Notes under the pieces: generated by a model
Databases searched by the model: none
What the model saw: only the letters and a program-made list of their open reading frames with translations
What the model was told of the DNA's origin: nothing
NCBI GenBank assembly: GCA_031430595.1
Contig: JANPBU010000007.1
Coordinates: forward strand, 124,001 to 188,000
From: JANNBN01 sp031430595
Lineage (GTDB): Bacteria > Actinomycetota > Acidimicrobiia > Acidimicrobiales > JANYDT01
DNA: 64,000 nt
Reading direction: 5' to 3'
Shown: positions 55,589 to 64,000 of the stretch, one piece after another
Position numbering within the stretch: the stretch's first letter is position 1
How the letters are laid out: each line of letters starts with the position of its first letter
Program-made: the position numbers and the translations under genes

Positions 55589-57142
55589 TTAGGCACCAAT
55601 TTGGCAACCATATGTGTACAGGTTACCTGCTTCTGTTTCACCAACAAATGTCATCTGTGTACAGATAAAATGCTCAATCACATCCGGGCCGGCTGCGGCC
55701 AGAAATGCCTTCGGCTTGTAGCAAACCCATTTGACCCTTCCAGCCTCAATTTCTGCGACCACATCTTCTTGACCGGTGGGCCCGAAAATAGAGGCGTAGG
55801 GGAAGTCGTATTTGGTTGGGTTTTGCAATCCGCTGCCTAGGTACCAAAGCGAGGCGTCGGGTCTGACAATGAACACCGTGCCGCTAGTGAGTTTGAACAG
55901 AATGGAGGCGTCAGCTGGGGTGGCACCTTCTGCGTAGAGACCAACAGGAAATCTGCCAAACCCTGGGATCGAACGCACGAATAGTTCAGATAAACACGCA
56001 TTCGAAACAAATGACCAGCTCACCCACGTTGCAATGCCACCCGCAACGATTGCGCCGAATACCGGAATGGCCCAGACTAGCAGAGGCGGGCTAAAAAACC
56101 TTTGGAGAGCAATAGCGCTCAGTACAGTAGCCACGGCGCTGATGGGAAGAAGCGACCGAACGTGATGATCATCGCACCGCGGAAACGCAGCGACTAGTGC
56201 GATTGATCCAGCCAACAAACCTCCCAGGGCCGCTGGCCCAAACCTTGGCAGTATGTTGCTGGTCACTGCCACCGCAACCAGGGAACCGGCTACAACGATT
56301 GAAAGGACCGTAGCTGGCAAAGCTGCAAATGACATCCGCCGTACAAAAAGCGACTGGATCAACAATGGATTGACGCCGGGCCCATTTTCAATTCGGAGCG
56401 CTCGAGCCCCCTCGTTTGGACTTACTCGCCCGGTCTGGAGGTACACGGACTTGTTGGAAACCGCTGTAGCGACGAACTGAGTCAGATCACCGCTCGCCAC
56501 GATTGGAAACCACACAGGAACAAGCAGCGCCACGATCCCTCCGGCGAGCCCCATCACCTTCCCCGGGCTGTGAAACAACACTAACGACCCCGGAACCAGC
56601 AACCCGATGGCTATGCCCAATGAGTACTTCGACGACAGTGCTGCACCAATCGCTATTCCAGCAACCCACGGCCAGGGTTGACCGGGCGCTTGTAACGTTC
56701 GGAGAGTGGCTCCGATAGCGATAAGTACACTGAGTATTGTCAAGAGTGAGTATTGGCTATCCATCCCCCATAAAGGGGAAGCAAACCCAATGCTTACTGC
56801 CCAAAACACCACGTGGGCAGCTGGATGAGCAGACACCCCGTCTAACACCCAAGAGCCTGTCAACAGCACCGCCACAAAACTGAGAATCGTGATTGCACGG
56901 ACGATAGCTAGATGATGTCGAAGGGACCTGGTTGCGAACACCACCAGCCACACCGGCAACGGCCCAACACCACAAAACACGCCCGAGTACAACCGATCAC
57001 CGGCATTCACGCGACGCGCCACCTGAAGCCACCACGCTTCGTCGTGAGACACCGAGATGTTGAACGAGGAATGCGCCAGCAACGCTGTGATCAAAACCGA
57101 TGCTGCCAGCAACACAACGAGCAGGACCAAACGTTCGGTCAC
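55589..57142 (-). CDS. Polytopic membrane protein, GT-C mannosyltransferase-like
   Basis: A 517-residue protein with about ten helices. The first loop, SFNISVSHDEAWWLQVARRVNAGDRLYSGVFCGVGPLPVWLV, carries the Asp-Glu pair typical of dolichyl/polyprenyl-phosphate-sugar glycosyltransferases, followed by SKYSLGIAIGLLVPGSLVLF. A periplasmic C-terminal part follows (about 400-517). It probably adds a sugar from polyprenyl-phosphate outside the membrane; donor unknown. Confidence 0.75.
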   Translation of the reverse strand: MTERLVLLVVLLAASVLITALLAHSSFNISVSHDEAWWLQVARRVNAGDRLYSGVFCGVGPLPVWLVVFATRSLRHHLAIVRAITILSFVAVLLTGSWVLDGVSAHPAAHVVFWAVSIGFASPLWGMDSQYSLLTILSVLIAIGATLRTLQAPGQPWPWVAGIAIGAALSSKYSLGIAIGLLVPGSLVLFHSPGKVMGLAGGIVALLVPVWFPIVASGDLTQFVATAVSNKSVYLQTGRVSPNEGARALRIENGPGVNPLLIQSLFVRRMSFAALPATVLSIVVAGSLVAVAVTSNILPRFGPAALGGLLAGSIALVAAFPRCDDHHVRSLLPISAVATVLSAIALQRFFSPPLLVWAIPVFGAIVAGGIATWVSWSFVSNACLSELFVRSIPGFGRFPVGLYAEGATPADASILFKLTSGTVFIVRPDASLWYLGSGLQNPTKYDFPYASIFGPTGQEDVVAEIEAGRVKWVCYKPKAFLAAAGPDVIEHFICTQMTFVGETEAGNLYTYGCQIGA

Positions 57143-57145
57143 GCG

Positions 57146-57880
57146 CTATTCGACTCGACTCATCGAAAAGAGCTGGAAAGCTTTGCCCCGTGACCACCCC
57201 GGGATCGCCTCAAGCACTTCCTCTACCCGACGGCCGCTGTGTCGATTAACAACAAACGGCGGGAAGACCCCAAACGTATCGGAACGCACGGGACCAAACC
57301 CTGCAGCTCTGGCCGCACTCGTAATCACTTTTGGGCGGATATTGACTATCCCACGTTCATGGCGCCACGTCATACCGGGCGTGCATGCTATTTGTACGTA
57401 GTAACCCGGAAACAGGGGGTTGGGTTCAAGAAAGGTTGCCCGCCCTCCGGGAACTAACAGTGCGTGGATTCCTCGAAACGCTGCTGAAAGATCATCAACG
57501 TGATGCAACATCATAAAACCTACTACTGCGCTAAATCGGCCATGAAGTTCCTGCGGTGGGTCGCAGAGATCGCCGAGATGCGCTGGGATGGAGCCGCCCC
57601 GCTCTGCTTGGAGTTCACCAACTAGCCGCGGCGTGAGGTCTAGCCCTTCAACGTTGAGGCCTCGGTCCGACAGTGCAACGGTGTATTTGCCAGGCCCGCA
57701 TCCCACATCACAGATGAGATCGTTCGCACGCAAATTGATAGCTTTGACCACCATGTCGACGTGTCGTTGCGTGTAGGTGCTCGCTGCTCGCCGCCGTGGG
57801 TCCATCCGGGGTAGCGGGCGGGTTCCGTAGTACCGGCGTTGCTGTTCGTTGTGAATCTCGTGGGGCTGAACTGCACTCAT
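57146..57880 (-). CDS. Class I SAM-dependent methyltransferase
   Basis: A 244-residue methyltransferase from ATG 57880, overlapping the stop of the upstream glycosyltransferase. SAM site DLICDVGCGPGKYTVALSDRG, acidic Asp in VEGLDLTPR, and AVVGFMMLHHVDDLSAAFRGIHALLVPGGRATFLEPN. The target is probably a glycan or lipid intermediate of this cluster. Methyltransferase_11 type. Confidence 0.88.
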   Translation of the reverse strand: MSAVQPHEIHNEQQRRYYGTRPLPRMDPRRRAASTYTQRHVDMVVKAINLRANDLICDVGCGPGKYTVALSDRGLNVEGLDLTPRLVGELQAERGGSIPAHLGDLCDPPQELHGRFSAVVGFMMLHHVDDLSAAFRGIHALLVPGGRATFLEPNPLFPGYYVQIACTPGMTWRHERGIVNIRPKVITSAARAAGFGPVRSDTFGVFPPFVVNRHSGRRVEEVLEAIPGWSRGKAFQLFSMSRVE

Positions 57881-58728
57881 TGGCGATTCGTCTCTCGTAA
57901 ACAAGCAGTGGTGTCGGGAAAAAGCTGGTGTGGGGTCGGCAATGCGCTGGCGGTATCGAACTCGATGGCAGTTACTCGCCGGCGGTCTCGGTGCGCTGCG
58001 ATGAGTGGGTAGATCGGAGTATTGACTGTGAGGATCCGAGCCGCTTGCATGCAACGAAGCCTTCCACTGTAAGCCGACTGGCCCTGCGTTCGCCGTACGC
58101 GTTGAATCGGTATTCCCCCCAAGTGACAACTTGTTCGGGCAAGGCCAGCTAACACGTGGACACCAGGGTCGTTCAGTTGGAGTAGCCGCTGTACAGCGAT
58201 GGTGTTCATCACCAAAAACAGGCCGCCGTTTTTGGGAATTCGCCCTCTCGTTTGCAGGTGGATCAACCTTCGGAAAAGACGGCCAGATAACTGACGACCC
58301 GCTGACTCGTAGGCTCCAACGCGTTGTGCGACCAGCGCGTCCGTCGCAGGCGTGCCGCTGAAACGGAACGACAGAAAGTGGTCGACGAGGAGCCGGAGAT
58401 CTTCCGGACTATCTTGCAGGTCTCCATCCATAATCGCTACCAGCGAGCCGGTGGCGGCTGCCACGCCAACCAAGATTGCTGCATGTTGGCCACAATTTTT
58501 TGGGAGCAGCAATACCCTGACTCGGAAACGTGGCGACAGTCGGAAGGTTCTCAGCGATGCCAAAACTGCTTCGTGTGATCTATCGGGACACGAATCATCC
58601 ACGAACAACACTTCGACTAAATAGGGAGCATCAGTTGCGGCATCAGCAAGCCGCTCCAACAACTCCGCGGCCGAGCCACCCGTTTTGTATTGCGGGATGA
58701 CAACGGAGAGCGTTTCGACACTATCCAT
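57877..58728 (-). CDS. Glycosyltransferase family 2 (DPM/ArnC-like), soluble
   Basis: A 283-residue GT-A enzyme from ATG 58728: LSVVIPQYKTGGSAAELLERL, VEVLFVDDSCPDRSHEAV, LPKNCGQHAAILVGVAAATGSLVAIMDGDLQDSPEDLRLLVDHF (DxD and QDSP), and a C-terminal RVRRTQGQSAYS. This matches enzymes that make polyprenyl-phosphate-linked sugars, but the usual C-terminal membrane helices are missing. Its product could feed the GT-C protein at 55589. Overlaps the preceding gene by eight bases. Confidence 0.87.
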   Translation of the reverse strand: MDSVETLSVVIPQYKTGGSAAELLERLADAATDAPYLVEVLFVDDSCPDRSHEAVLASLRTFRLSPRFRVRVLLLPKNCGQHAAILVGVAAATGSLVAIMDGDLQDSPEDLRLLVDHFLSFRFSGTPATDALVAQRVGAYESAGRQLSGRLFRRLIHLQTRGRIPKNGGLFLVMNTIAVQRLLQLNDPGVHVLAGLARTSCHLGGIPIQRVRRTQGQSAYSGRLRCMQAARILTVNTPIYPLIAAHRDRRRVTAIEFDTASALPTPHQLFPDTTACLRETNRQ

Positions 58729-59572
58729 GTACAGCGATTGCTCTCGTTGCGACGGAATCCGAGACCAGGCGAACAAAGTCACTGTGTACACGACATCGTT
58801 CAGCATCAGTGGATGCGAAATGTTGTCCAAGCGCCACATAGATCGACTCGATTGCGTCGACTTTGCCACACTCTGGAAGGTGCTGGGTATCAGAGATAAA
58901 CGATCGTCGAAGAACAGTGAAGTCGCAGCCAATTCGGACCAGTTCAGCCATCAGCACATGGCTGGGAATCGGGAACCCATGGGATGGGATCGTCAGGCCA
59001 GCAAGGCCAAACGGTGCGTTGATATGCTCGCGTAGCTTCTCTACGGTGCCGTCCACCATCGCCTCAAACGGTGAAGAGGACTTGCGTTCAATCGCAAGGT
59101 CCATAAGCCCCACGTAAACACGACTCAACGGCAGCGTCGACAAATCCGATATGCAGTTCACAGCATCGACGGTTTCCACCATTATCCCGACCCGGGCTCG
59201 ACCGTTTACCATCTCAAAGACCTGCTCCAGTTCACAAGCGGTGCGCACCATTGGGATCAAAAGCTCGTCAACTCCGGCTTCCAACGCCATTTCGATGTCG
59301 TATTTGAGTGCAATGGGTGTTGTGTTAGTTCGACAGATGAGCTTCGCTGAATTGGGAACGCGATCCCGCGCGTTGGCAAGATCTTCGAAGGTGTCAGCGC
59401 TGATGGAGGTGTCAGTCCCAAGCAAATACGGAGCTAACTGTTGACGGTCAGCCTTGCCGTCTGATTCAAGGTCAACCACGATCGCCGATACCCGGCGGTT
59501 CGGTTGTTCGTCCGGCTTGCACAGAGCGTCGATGAGTGTGGGGTTCGCTGACATCAGCAATAGGTCGATCAC
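58721..59572 (-). CDS. HpcH/HpaI aldolase/citrate-lyase-like protein
   Basis: A 283-residue TIM-barrel candidate: SAIVVDLESDGKADRQQ, LICRTNTT (Arg for substrate), DIEMALEAGVDELLIPMVRTACELEQVFEMV, VGIMVETVDAVNCISDL (metal Glu) and VYVGLMDLAIERKSSSPFE (metal Asp). This is the layout of HpcH/HpaI and CitE-type enzymes that make or break C-C bonds next to pyruvate or oxaloacetate. Its presence in a glycan cluster suggests synthesis of an unusual acidic sugar or a pyruvate-derived decoration (inference). Confidence 0.8.
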   Translation of the reverse strand: MIDLLLMSANPTLIDALCKPDEQPNRRVSAIVVDLESDGKADRQQLAPYLLGTDTSISADTFEDLANARDRVPNSAKLICRTNTTPIALKYDIEMALEAGVDELLIPMVRTACELEQVFEMVNGRARVGIMVETVDAVNCISDLSTLPLSRVYVGLMDLAIERKSSSPFEAMVDGTVEKLREHINAPFGLAGLTIPSHGFPIPSHVLMAELVRIGCDFTVLRRSFISDTQHLPECGKVDAIESIYVALGQHFASTDAERCRVHSDFVRLVSDSVATRAIAVHG

Positions 59573-60324
59573 GATCGCCTCGCTACGGCCACCAGCGTTG
59601 AACCAATCGGTGGCAGGGGAATCGCAAACCGGGCAAGGCGAGCTTCGCCAGTGTTAACAGTGACGAACAGCCTGTTCGTCAAGCGCCCAGGTTGCTCCTC
59701 GGTAGCTAGCTCGCCATGCCCGAGTCGCCGGGCACGGCGTCTGCTGAGGAACATCAGCGGGAGCAAAGTCATTTGATAGCCACGAAGCTCAAGCAGCGTG
59801 AATCCATTCGCACGAATCACCTTCGCCAAGTCCGCGCGGCGGTATCGCCGAAGATGACCTGCCTGCACATCTCGCGGACCCCAGAGTGACGGAAACGCCG
59901 GAACAAGGACAATCAAAAGTCCATCGGGTTGCAGCACACGCTGCCATTCTTGAAGTGCTTCGTTTTCATCGACATGTTCAAGAACGTCACGGGCCAGAAC
60001 TGCTTCGACTCTGTGGTCCTCAAGGGGTAACTGCACAACCGAACCCTGCACAAAGGGCAGCTCACGTTCACGGGCCAAGGGAGAAATCTCGTTGTCAGCC
60101 GCCATGACCCGAGCGCCTTGAAGTTGTAAGCGCGCTGCATAATGGCCAGTTCCAGCACCGACATCCAGAATGAACCGGCCCGACAGATTATGCAAATGTC
60201 GGGTAAGGAGACGATCTATAAGCACGTCACGTCCGGCACACCAAAAGTGCCAGTCTTCGAGCGACGCAATAAGTGGTTGGCCGCGCAGCTGTTGTTCAGA
60301 CGGCTTGTTCACGACCGAAACCAA
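59569..60324 (-). CDS. Class I SAM-dependent methyltransferase
   Basis: A 251-residue methyltransferase: FILDVGAGTGHYAARLQLQGARVMAADNEISP, EAVLARDVLEHVDENEALQEWQRVLQPDGLLIVLVPAFPSLWGPRDVQAGHLRRYRRADL. This Methyltransf_11 pattern with the LWGxxD and HxRRY stretch is common in glycan clusters. Its 3' end overlaps the HpcH-like gene by four bases; its 5' end overlaps the epimerase gene by 16. Confidence 0.88.
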   Translation of the reverse strand: MVSVVNKPSEQQLRGQPLIASLEDWHFWCAGRDVLIDRLLTRHLHNLSGRFILDVGAGTGHYAARLQLQGARVMAADNEISPLARERELPFVQGSVVQLPLEDHRVEAVLARDVLEHVDENEALQEWQRVLQPDGLLIVLVPAFPSLWGPRDVQAGHLRRYRRADLAKVIRANGFTLLELRGYQMTLLPLMFLSRRRARRLGHGELATEEQPGRLTNRLFVTVNTGEARLARFAIPLPPIGSTLVAVARRS

Positions 60325-61256
60325 TCCCAGGTTGTCGCCAGACCTCGTTCTAGGGAAACCGGATTCCAGCAGATCGCCGAACGAGCGGCGGCGGTGTCAG
60401 CCACCCAGTGTTCCGTGTCGGACGGTCGCGCCGGAAATAATGTGGTTGACAGCGTGATGGATCGGCCAGAAACTCGTTCCAATACAGCCACAAGTTCGCG
60501 ATTGGTGGTCTCCACCCCCGAACCTAAATTGAGCAGCACGGGCGGCTTCGCAGACTGTGTCACGGCAACACACGCTTGGGCAACATCTTCAACGAAGACG
60601 AAGTCATGCCGGGGGGATTCTGCTGTCAACGAAAAGGGAGTTCCGTCCCGAAGTGAGCGCATCACCGAAGGAATGAGACGTTCGGGCTGTTGACGTGAAC
60701 CGTAGACCGAGAAAGGGCGCAGCTCAGTCAGTACCCGAGCGTGCTCAGCAGCCCATTGCCTAGAAGCAATGCTTGCTGCCAATTTGTATGAGCCACGGAA
60801 CGAAGTTGGACGTTCCGGACTGCATTCGGTGAGCGGCTCGTTTGATGATTCATAGGCGAGCGAGCTTCCGAAGTTGATCAGGTGGTGAACGTCGGACTCA
60901 GCCAGAGCTTGGAGCAACGTCACGATCCCCATGGTGGAGTCTCTCCATGCAGCTATCCGTTGTTGGGGGGTCACAGCCGGGTGAATAGGTGTTTCGGCAC
61001 AATTGACAACGACTTGAGGACGGACAGACGACAGCACCTTTCGAAGCGAGTCCAGGTCAGTGAGGTCGGCGTTGAACACTCTCTGTTCGTAGCCCTTACG
61101 TTCGCCATCTGCAGCCAGTCGCCATGGTGATGTGTCCTTGCGAAGCAATAAGGCGGCGGGGATCCCAGATTTTCGAAATGCATCCGCCACAGCGGCGCCG
61201 ATGAAACCGCCGGCACCGACAACCAAAATCGGTCGACCTGGGCCTAATTGCGGCAT
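60309..61256 (-). CDS. NAD-dependent epimerase/dehydratase (NDP-sugar)
   Basis: An extended SDR of about 315 residues starting at the ATG before PQLGPGRPILVVGAGGFIGAAVADAF. It has a GxxGxxG site, ADLTDLDSLRKVL, VVNCAE, INFGSSLAYESS (Ser), YKLAASIASRQW (the usual YxxxK reads Y-K-L-A-A, so the Lys is displaced or missing), and FSVYGSRQQPERLIPSVMRSL. The weakened YxxxK motif makes activity uncertain, though overall similarity is clear. Likely modifies an NDP-sugar for the cluster. Confidence 0.82.
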   Translation of the reverse strand: MPQLGPGRPILVVGAGGFIGAAVADAFRKSGIPAALLLRKDTSPWRLAADGERKGYEQRVFNADLTDLDSLRKVLSSVRPQVVVNCAETPIHPAVTPQQRIAAWRDSTMGIVTLLQALAESDVHHLINFGSSLAYESSNEPLTECSPERPTSFRGSYKLAASIASRQWAAEHARVLTELRPFSVYGSRQQPERLIPSVMRSLRDGTPFSLTAESPRHDFVFVEDVAQACVAVTQSAKPPVLLNLGSGVETTNRELVAVLERVSGRSITLSTTLFPARPSDTEHWVADTAAARSAICWNPVSLERGLATTWDWFRS

Positions 61257-61369
61257 TTTTGAGAACAAATAAGTTCGCTTACAATTTCGAAGCAGTAGCC
61301 CCTCACCGTTCTGGACTGTACAGGTGGGGCCACACTCAGTCAAGTTACTACGGCGTCTGATGCGCTAGA

Positions 61370-62458
61370 TCAGCCACGGTGCCGTCGATGGAGCCTCCGG
61401 AGCACATCGACGAACTGATCAGCGATCTGCCGTTTGAAGTGCGCTGACTGCCCCCGGGTCTCGATTGCATTGGCCCTAAGTCGGCTCAGTTCGTGTGGAT
61501 CGACCAACAACGATCGAAGGCCCTTGGCGAAGCTGCTGGGGTCCGGCGAGGTCACTTTTGCGCTGACCCCGGCCTGCCTTGGAAGCCCACCAACGTCAGT
61601 AACCAACAGCGGAATACCCGCCGCATGAGCAAGCGTAATGACACCCGATTGGCTGGCTTCGAGGTAAGGCAAGACGAGAAGCTTCACTCCCCTCAAGACA
61701 TCGATTAACTGGTCATCTGGCACCCACTGCGTTTCTACCTTTGCGCCCAGATTACGCAATCGTGTGACCGCGGTTTCTTCTCCAACCGGCTCACCCACAA
61801 CTCTCAGCCTGACGTTCGGAACGTCTAGTTCAGACCAGGCATCGCAAAGCAGGTCGAGCCCTTTGTATCGAGCGATTCTTCCTAGAAATAGAACGTCACC
61901 GTTTAGGTCCCACAAGTCAGGCAGAGAGACGTGTGGCGGTAAGGCGATCGTTTCGATCCAAGACGTCTTGTGTCGGAACTTGAGAATCTCGGCGACGGTT
62001 TCTGACGGAGCAATCATCAAGTCGGAATGCTTTTGGGCGAATCGGCTGGCCCGTGCAATCGTGCCCGCCGTGTCTCCAAGGTGCGGCACAGCATCATGAA
62101 TCACTGTGGCAATCGGAATGCCAGACCATCGAGGCCAAGCCACCGGTGTTAACGGGTTGACCATTGTGTGGAGCACCACATCGACTTTCGCTCGCCGCAG
62201 TGTTGCGCCAAAGGATGTGGGGCCAGGAAGTAGTAGCGGAAACGACTTGAACGATCCATCAAGCGCTACTATCTGAGGGTCTGGCACTGACTCCCGCAGT
62301 CGATCAAGCGATTCCAAACGATGCGAAACCGATGCGCTTAGGTGTATGGAGTCACGACCCCTGAGGCCCTCGGCCAACGCGCATGTGTACTGAGCACCGC
62401 CGCCTCGACGTCCCCAGAACCACATTCGCAGTCTAAACTCAGGATTATGCACCACCAC
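61370..62458 (-). CDS. Glycosyltransferase family 1/4-like
   Basis: A 362-residue GT-B enzyme: FWGRRGGGAQYTCALAEGL, VVLHTMVNPLTPVAW, ATVIHDAVPHLGDTAGTIARASRFAQKHSDLMIAPSETVAEIL, VLFLGRIARYKGLDLLCDAW, LVLPYLEASQSGVITLAHAAGIPLLVTDVGGLP and VDPHELSRLRANAIE. The E-x-S-Q-S-G nucleotide-sugar loop is intact. First gene of the minus-strand run down to 55.6 kb. Confidence 0.88.
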   Translation of the reverse strand: MVVHNPEFRLRMWFWGRRGGGAQYTCALAEGLRGRDSIHLSASVSHRLESLDRLRESVPDPQIVALDGSFKSFPLLLPGPTSFGATLRRAKVDVVLHTMVNPLTPVAWPRWSGIPIATVIHDAVPHLGDTAGTIARASRFAQKHSDLMIAPSETVAEILKFRHKTSWIETIALPPHVSLPDLWDLNGDVLFLGRIARYKGLDLLCDAWSELDVPNVRLRVVGEPVGEETAVTRLRNLGAKVETQWVPDDQLIDVLRGVKLLVLPYLEASQSGVITLAHAAGIPLLVTDVGGLPRQAGVSAKVTSPDPSSFAKGLRSLLVDPHELSRLRANAIETRGQSAHFKRQIADQFVDVLRRLHRRHRG

Positions 62459-62569
62459 AGCGTGCCACGCACAGAGATGACTGCATATGTTTCTTTGGTA
62501 CTTGGATAGTGAAGAAATTCCGACCGTACAACCAACGGCCGGGTCTGACGATGTTTACGATGTTTGTCG

Positions 62570-63415
62570 ATGAATGTTCCGCAGTTGTTTCCGGCAGGTC
62601 ACTTTTACTCTCCCCTTGTTGACCCGTCGAAGATCGGGCCATACCTAGCGAGTCTTCAATCGGCGGTTTTAAACGATGTTGAAGATGTCGATCTCCAAAC
62701 AAGTCTGCAATTGAATATGATTCAGCAGTTGAAGCCACCCATCGACCTCTGGCGATCAAAGGTCGCGCAACTACCTGGTGGGCCTCGTTACCAACCCGGT
62801 AATGATCAATACGGCCCTGGTGATGCAGCGTGTTTTGCGGGCATCATTGGGTTCGCTCAGCCAAAGCAAATCATCGAGATAGGTTCAGGATGGTCATCTG
62901 CACTTGCTTTAGATGCCTCCGAGTCATTCGGTTTTGCCGTAAACCACACTTTCGTCGAGCCATTTCCCGAGAGATTGAACCTTGCGCTGCGCCCCTCTGA
63001 CCGACAGCGCGTTGTGATCCATGAGCAACCGGTTCAGGCCATATCTCTCCAGGTGTTCAAGACGCTTGAGGCTAATGACATTCTTTTCATCGACTCGACT
63101 CACGTGTACAAGCCCGGAAGCGATGTTCAGTACCTTTTAAACCACGTGCTCCCAGTCTTGGCTGCTGGGGTACTGATCCACATCCACGATATGTTCTTTC
63201 CGTTCGAGTATCCCACCTCATGGATTCAGGAGGGTCGCAACTGGAACGAGTTGTACATGGTGCGTATGCTCTTGCAAAACTCGAATCGCTATCAAGTGCG
63301 CTTCTGGAATCACTACCTCGTCGCTACTCACCATGCGATTGCTTCAGCTGCCATTCCAGAATTAGCGATCAACGCTGGTGGTGGATTGTGGTTATCTGTG
63401 TCCCCCCGCGTTTAG
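62570..63415 (+). CDS. Class I SAM-dependent methyltransferase (Methyltransf_24-like)
   Basis: A 281-residue protein: QIIEIGSGWSSALALDASESFG (SAM site), TFVEPFPERLNLAL, ANDILFIDSTHVYKPGSDVQYLLNHVLPVLAAGVLIHIHDMFFPFEYP. The IDSTHVYKPGSDVQ stretch is typical of surface-polysaccharide methyltransferases. Start taken at ATG 62570; a TTG two codons earlier is possible. Directly precedes the ABC exporter gene. Confidence 0.82.
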   Translation: MNVPQLFPAGHFYSPLVDPSKIGPYLASLQSAVLNDVEDVDLQTSLQLNMIQQLKPPIDLWRSKVAQLPGGPRYQPGNDQYGPGDAACFAGIIGFAQPKQIIEIGSGWSSALALDASESFGFAVNHTFVEPFPERLNLALRPSDRQRVVIHEQPVQAISLQVFKTLEANDILFIDSTHVYKPGSDVQYLLNHVLPVLAAGVLIHIHDMFFPFEYPTSWIQEGRNWNELYMVRMLLQNSNRYQVRFWNHYLVATHHAIASAAIPELAINAGGGLWLSVSPRV

Positions 63416-63419
63416 CCCA

Positions 63420-64000
63420 ATGACGACGAAGTCCTTCCGCCATGATTTTTCAGTTTTTCGGTTGCTTGTTCAACGCGAACTTCGGGCTCGCTATCGACGC
63501 ACCGTCTTCGGCTGGGCTTGGTCGACCCTGAACCCGTTGGCGCTGGCAGTGGTTTACACGATCGTGTTCAACGGTTTCTTAAAACTTCAAGCACCGGTGG
63601 GGTCGCCTTCAGGCGTAAAAAACTTCACGTTTCATTTATTGGCTGGCTTGTTACCGTGGAACTTCATGGTGAACTCGGTCATGAATAGCCTCGCGGCTGT
63701 TCTTGGTAGTGGTCCGCTGGTGAAACGAGTTCGGTTCAACCGTGCGAATATTTCGATTTCGGTTGTCGCTGCCTGGCTTTTCTCTTTCGTCATCGAACTA
63801 ATGCTGTTGCTCGTCGCTGCTATCGCTTTGCAACGTTCGTTTCGGCTGGCATTTTTCGTAGTCATTCCGGTATTGATCCTTCAGACCATCTTCGTGTGTG
63901 GACTGTCTTTACTTTTCTCAGCGTTGAACGTCTTCCTCAGAGATCTCAGCTACATTCTTCCGGTGTTTTTTTTGCTATGGCTTTACACGACCCCAATTTT
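63420..64000 (+). CDS. ABC-2 polysaccharide exporter permease (Wzm/TagG-like), cut by the right edge
   Basis: The frame from ATG 63420 stays open to the window end (193 codons): FRLLVQRELRARYRRTVFGWAWSTLNPLALAVVYTIVFNGFLKL, LLAGLLPWNFMVNSVMNSLAAVLGSGPLVKRVRFNR, VIPVLILQTIFVCGLSLLFSALNVFLRDLSYILPVFFLLWLYTTPI. The amphipathic entry helix and the FLRDLSYILP segment are hallmarks of ABC-2 O-antigen and teichoic-acid exporters. Its ATPase should follow outside the window. Five bases separate it from the methyltransferase. Confidence 0.93.
   Translation, partial: MTTKSFRHDFSVFRLLVQRELRARYRRTVFGWAWSTLNPLALAVVYTIVFNGFLKLQAPVGSPSGVKNFTFHLLAGLLPWNFMVNSVMNSLAAVLGSGPLVKRVRFNRANISISVVAAWLFSFVIELMLLLVAAIALQRSFRLAFFVVIPVLILQTIFVCGLSLLFSALNVFLRDLSYILPVFFLLWLYTTPI

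Noticed and set aside
49597..64000. Whole glycan cluster as a horizontally acquired island
   Set aside because: No integrase, tRNA junction, flanking repeats or clear composition break is visible; such clusters vary by recombination anyway.

Overview
This 64 kb window has no rRNA, tRNA, insertion sequence or CRISPR array that I can see. The gene content points to an actinobacterium of about 55% G+C, most likely class Acidimicrobiia (Ilumatobacter-like). The signs are F420-type PPOX proteins, a homodimeric AceE, a gluBCDA-type glutamate transporter, a DUF559 protein, many GTG starts, many ATGA/GTGA overlaps and weak Shine-Dalgarno sites. The taxonomic placement is inference.

Layout. 0-1.2 kb: an ECF sigma factor (cut by the left edge) coupled to a membrane protein. 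1.2-6.1 kb: a decayed sugar locus (aldo-keto reductase pseudogene, IclR tail and headless sugar-binding protein facing away from each other), then a double-domain nitrilase and a helical-repeat protein. 6.1-8.7 kb: two PPOX genes around a LemA-like gene. 8.7-13.4 kb: a lipoate/2-oxoacid dehydrogenase operon (E3, E2, fused LipB-LipA). 13.5-16 kb: a PLP decarboxylase and a DUF559 protein behind a phased inverted-repeat array. 16-20.2 kb: TPP riboswitch, thiamine pyrophosphokinase and thiBPQ. 20.3-25.4 kb: a livKHMGF branched-chain amino-acid-type ABC transporter. 25.6-26.3 kb: an AbrB/PIN-like pair. 26.3-32.4 kb: a DUF4173 membrane protein, then an operon running kinase, LytTR regulator, small membrane protein, SSS symporter. 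32.5-38.2 kb: a PH-like protein, J-domain protein, SDR, large membrane protein, aat and RNase HI. 38.2-45 kb: an OmpR/HisKA two-component pair divergent from a glutamate-type ABC transporter with two binding proteins. 45-49.5 kb: an HD hydrolase, orphan MNT nucleotidyltransferase, aceE and a frameshifted Uma2 gene. 49.6-64 kb: a cell-surface glycan cluster (glycosyltransferases, polyprenyl-phosphate sugar transferase, methyltransferases, epimerase, HpcH/HpaI-like protein, ABC-2 exporter cut by the right edge).

How it fits together. Thiamine uptake and pyrophosphorylation, LipB-LipA, E2/E3 and AceE all serve TPP- and lipoate-dependent 2-oxoacid oxidation. The most interesting non-coding signal is a 32-bp dyad (TTGTCA-n-GTTG-n, 8-nt spacer, n-n-AAC-n-TGACAA) found in two divergent promoter regions 8 kb apart, each next to a two-component system. 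It suggests one regulator links the symporter/LytTR operon with the glutamate transporter. Other notable points are the LipB-LipA fusion, a TPP aptamer whose 3' end doubles as the Shine-Dalgarno, an 11-bp tandem array, and a deletion that appears to have fused two divergent genes.
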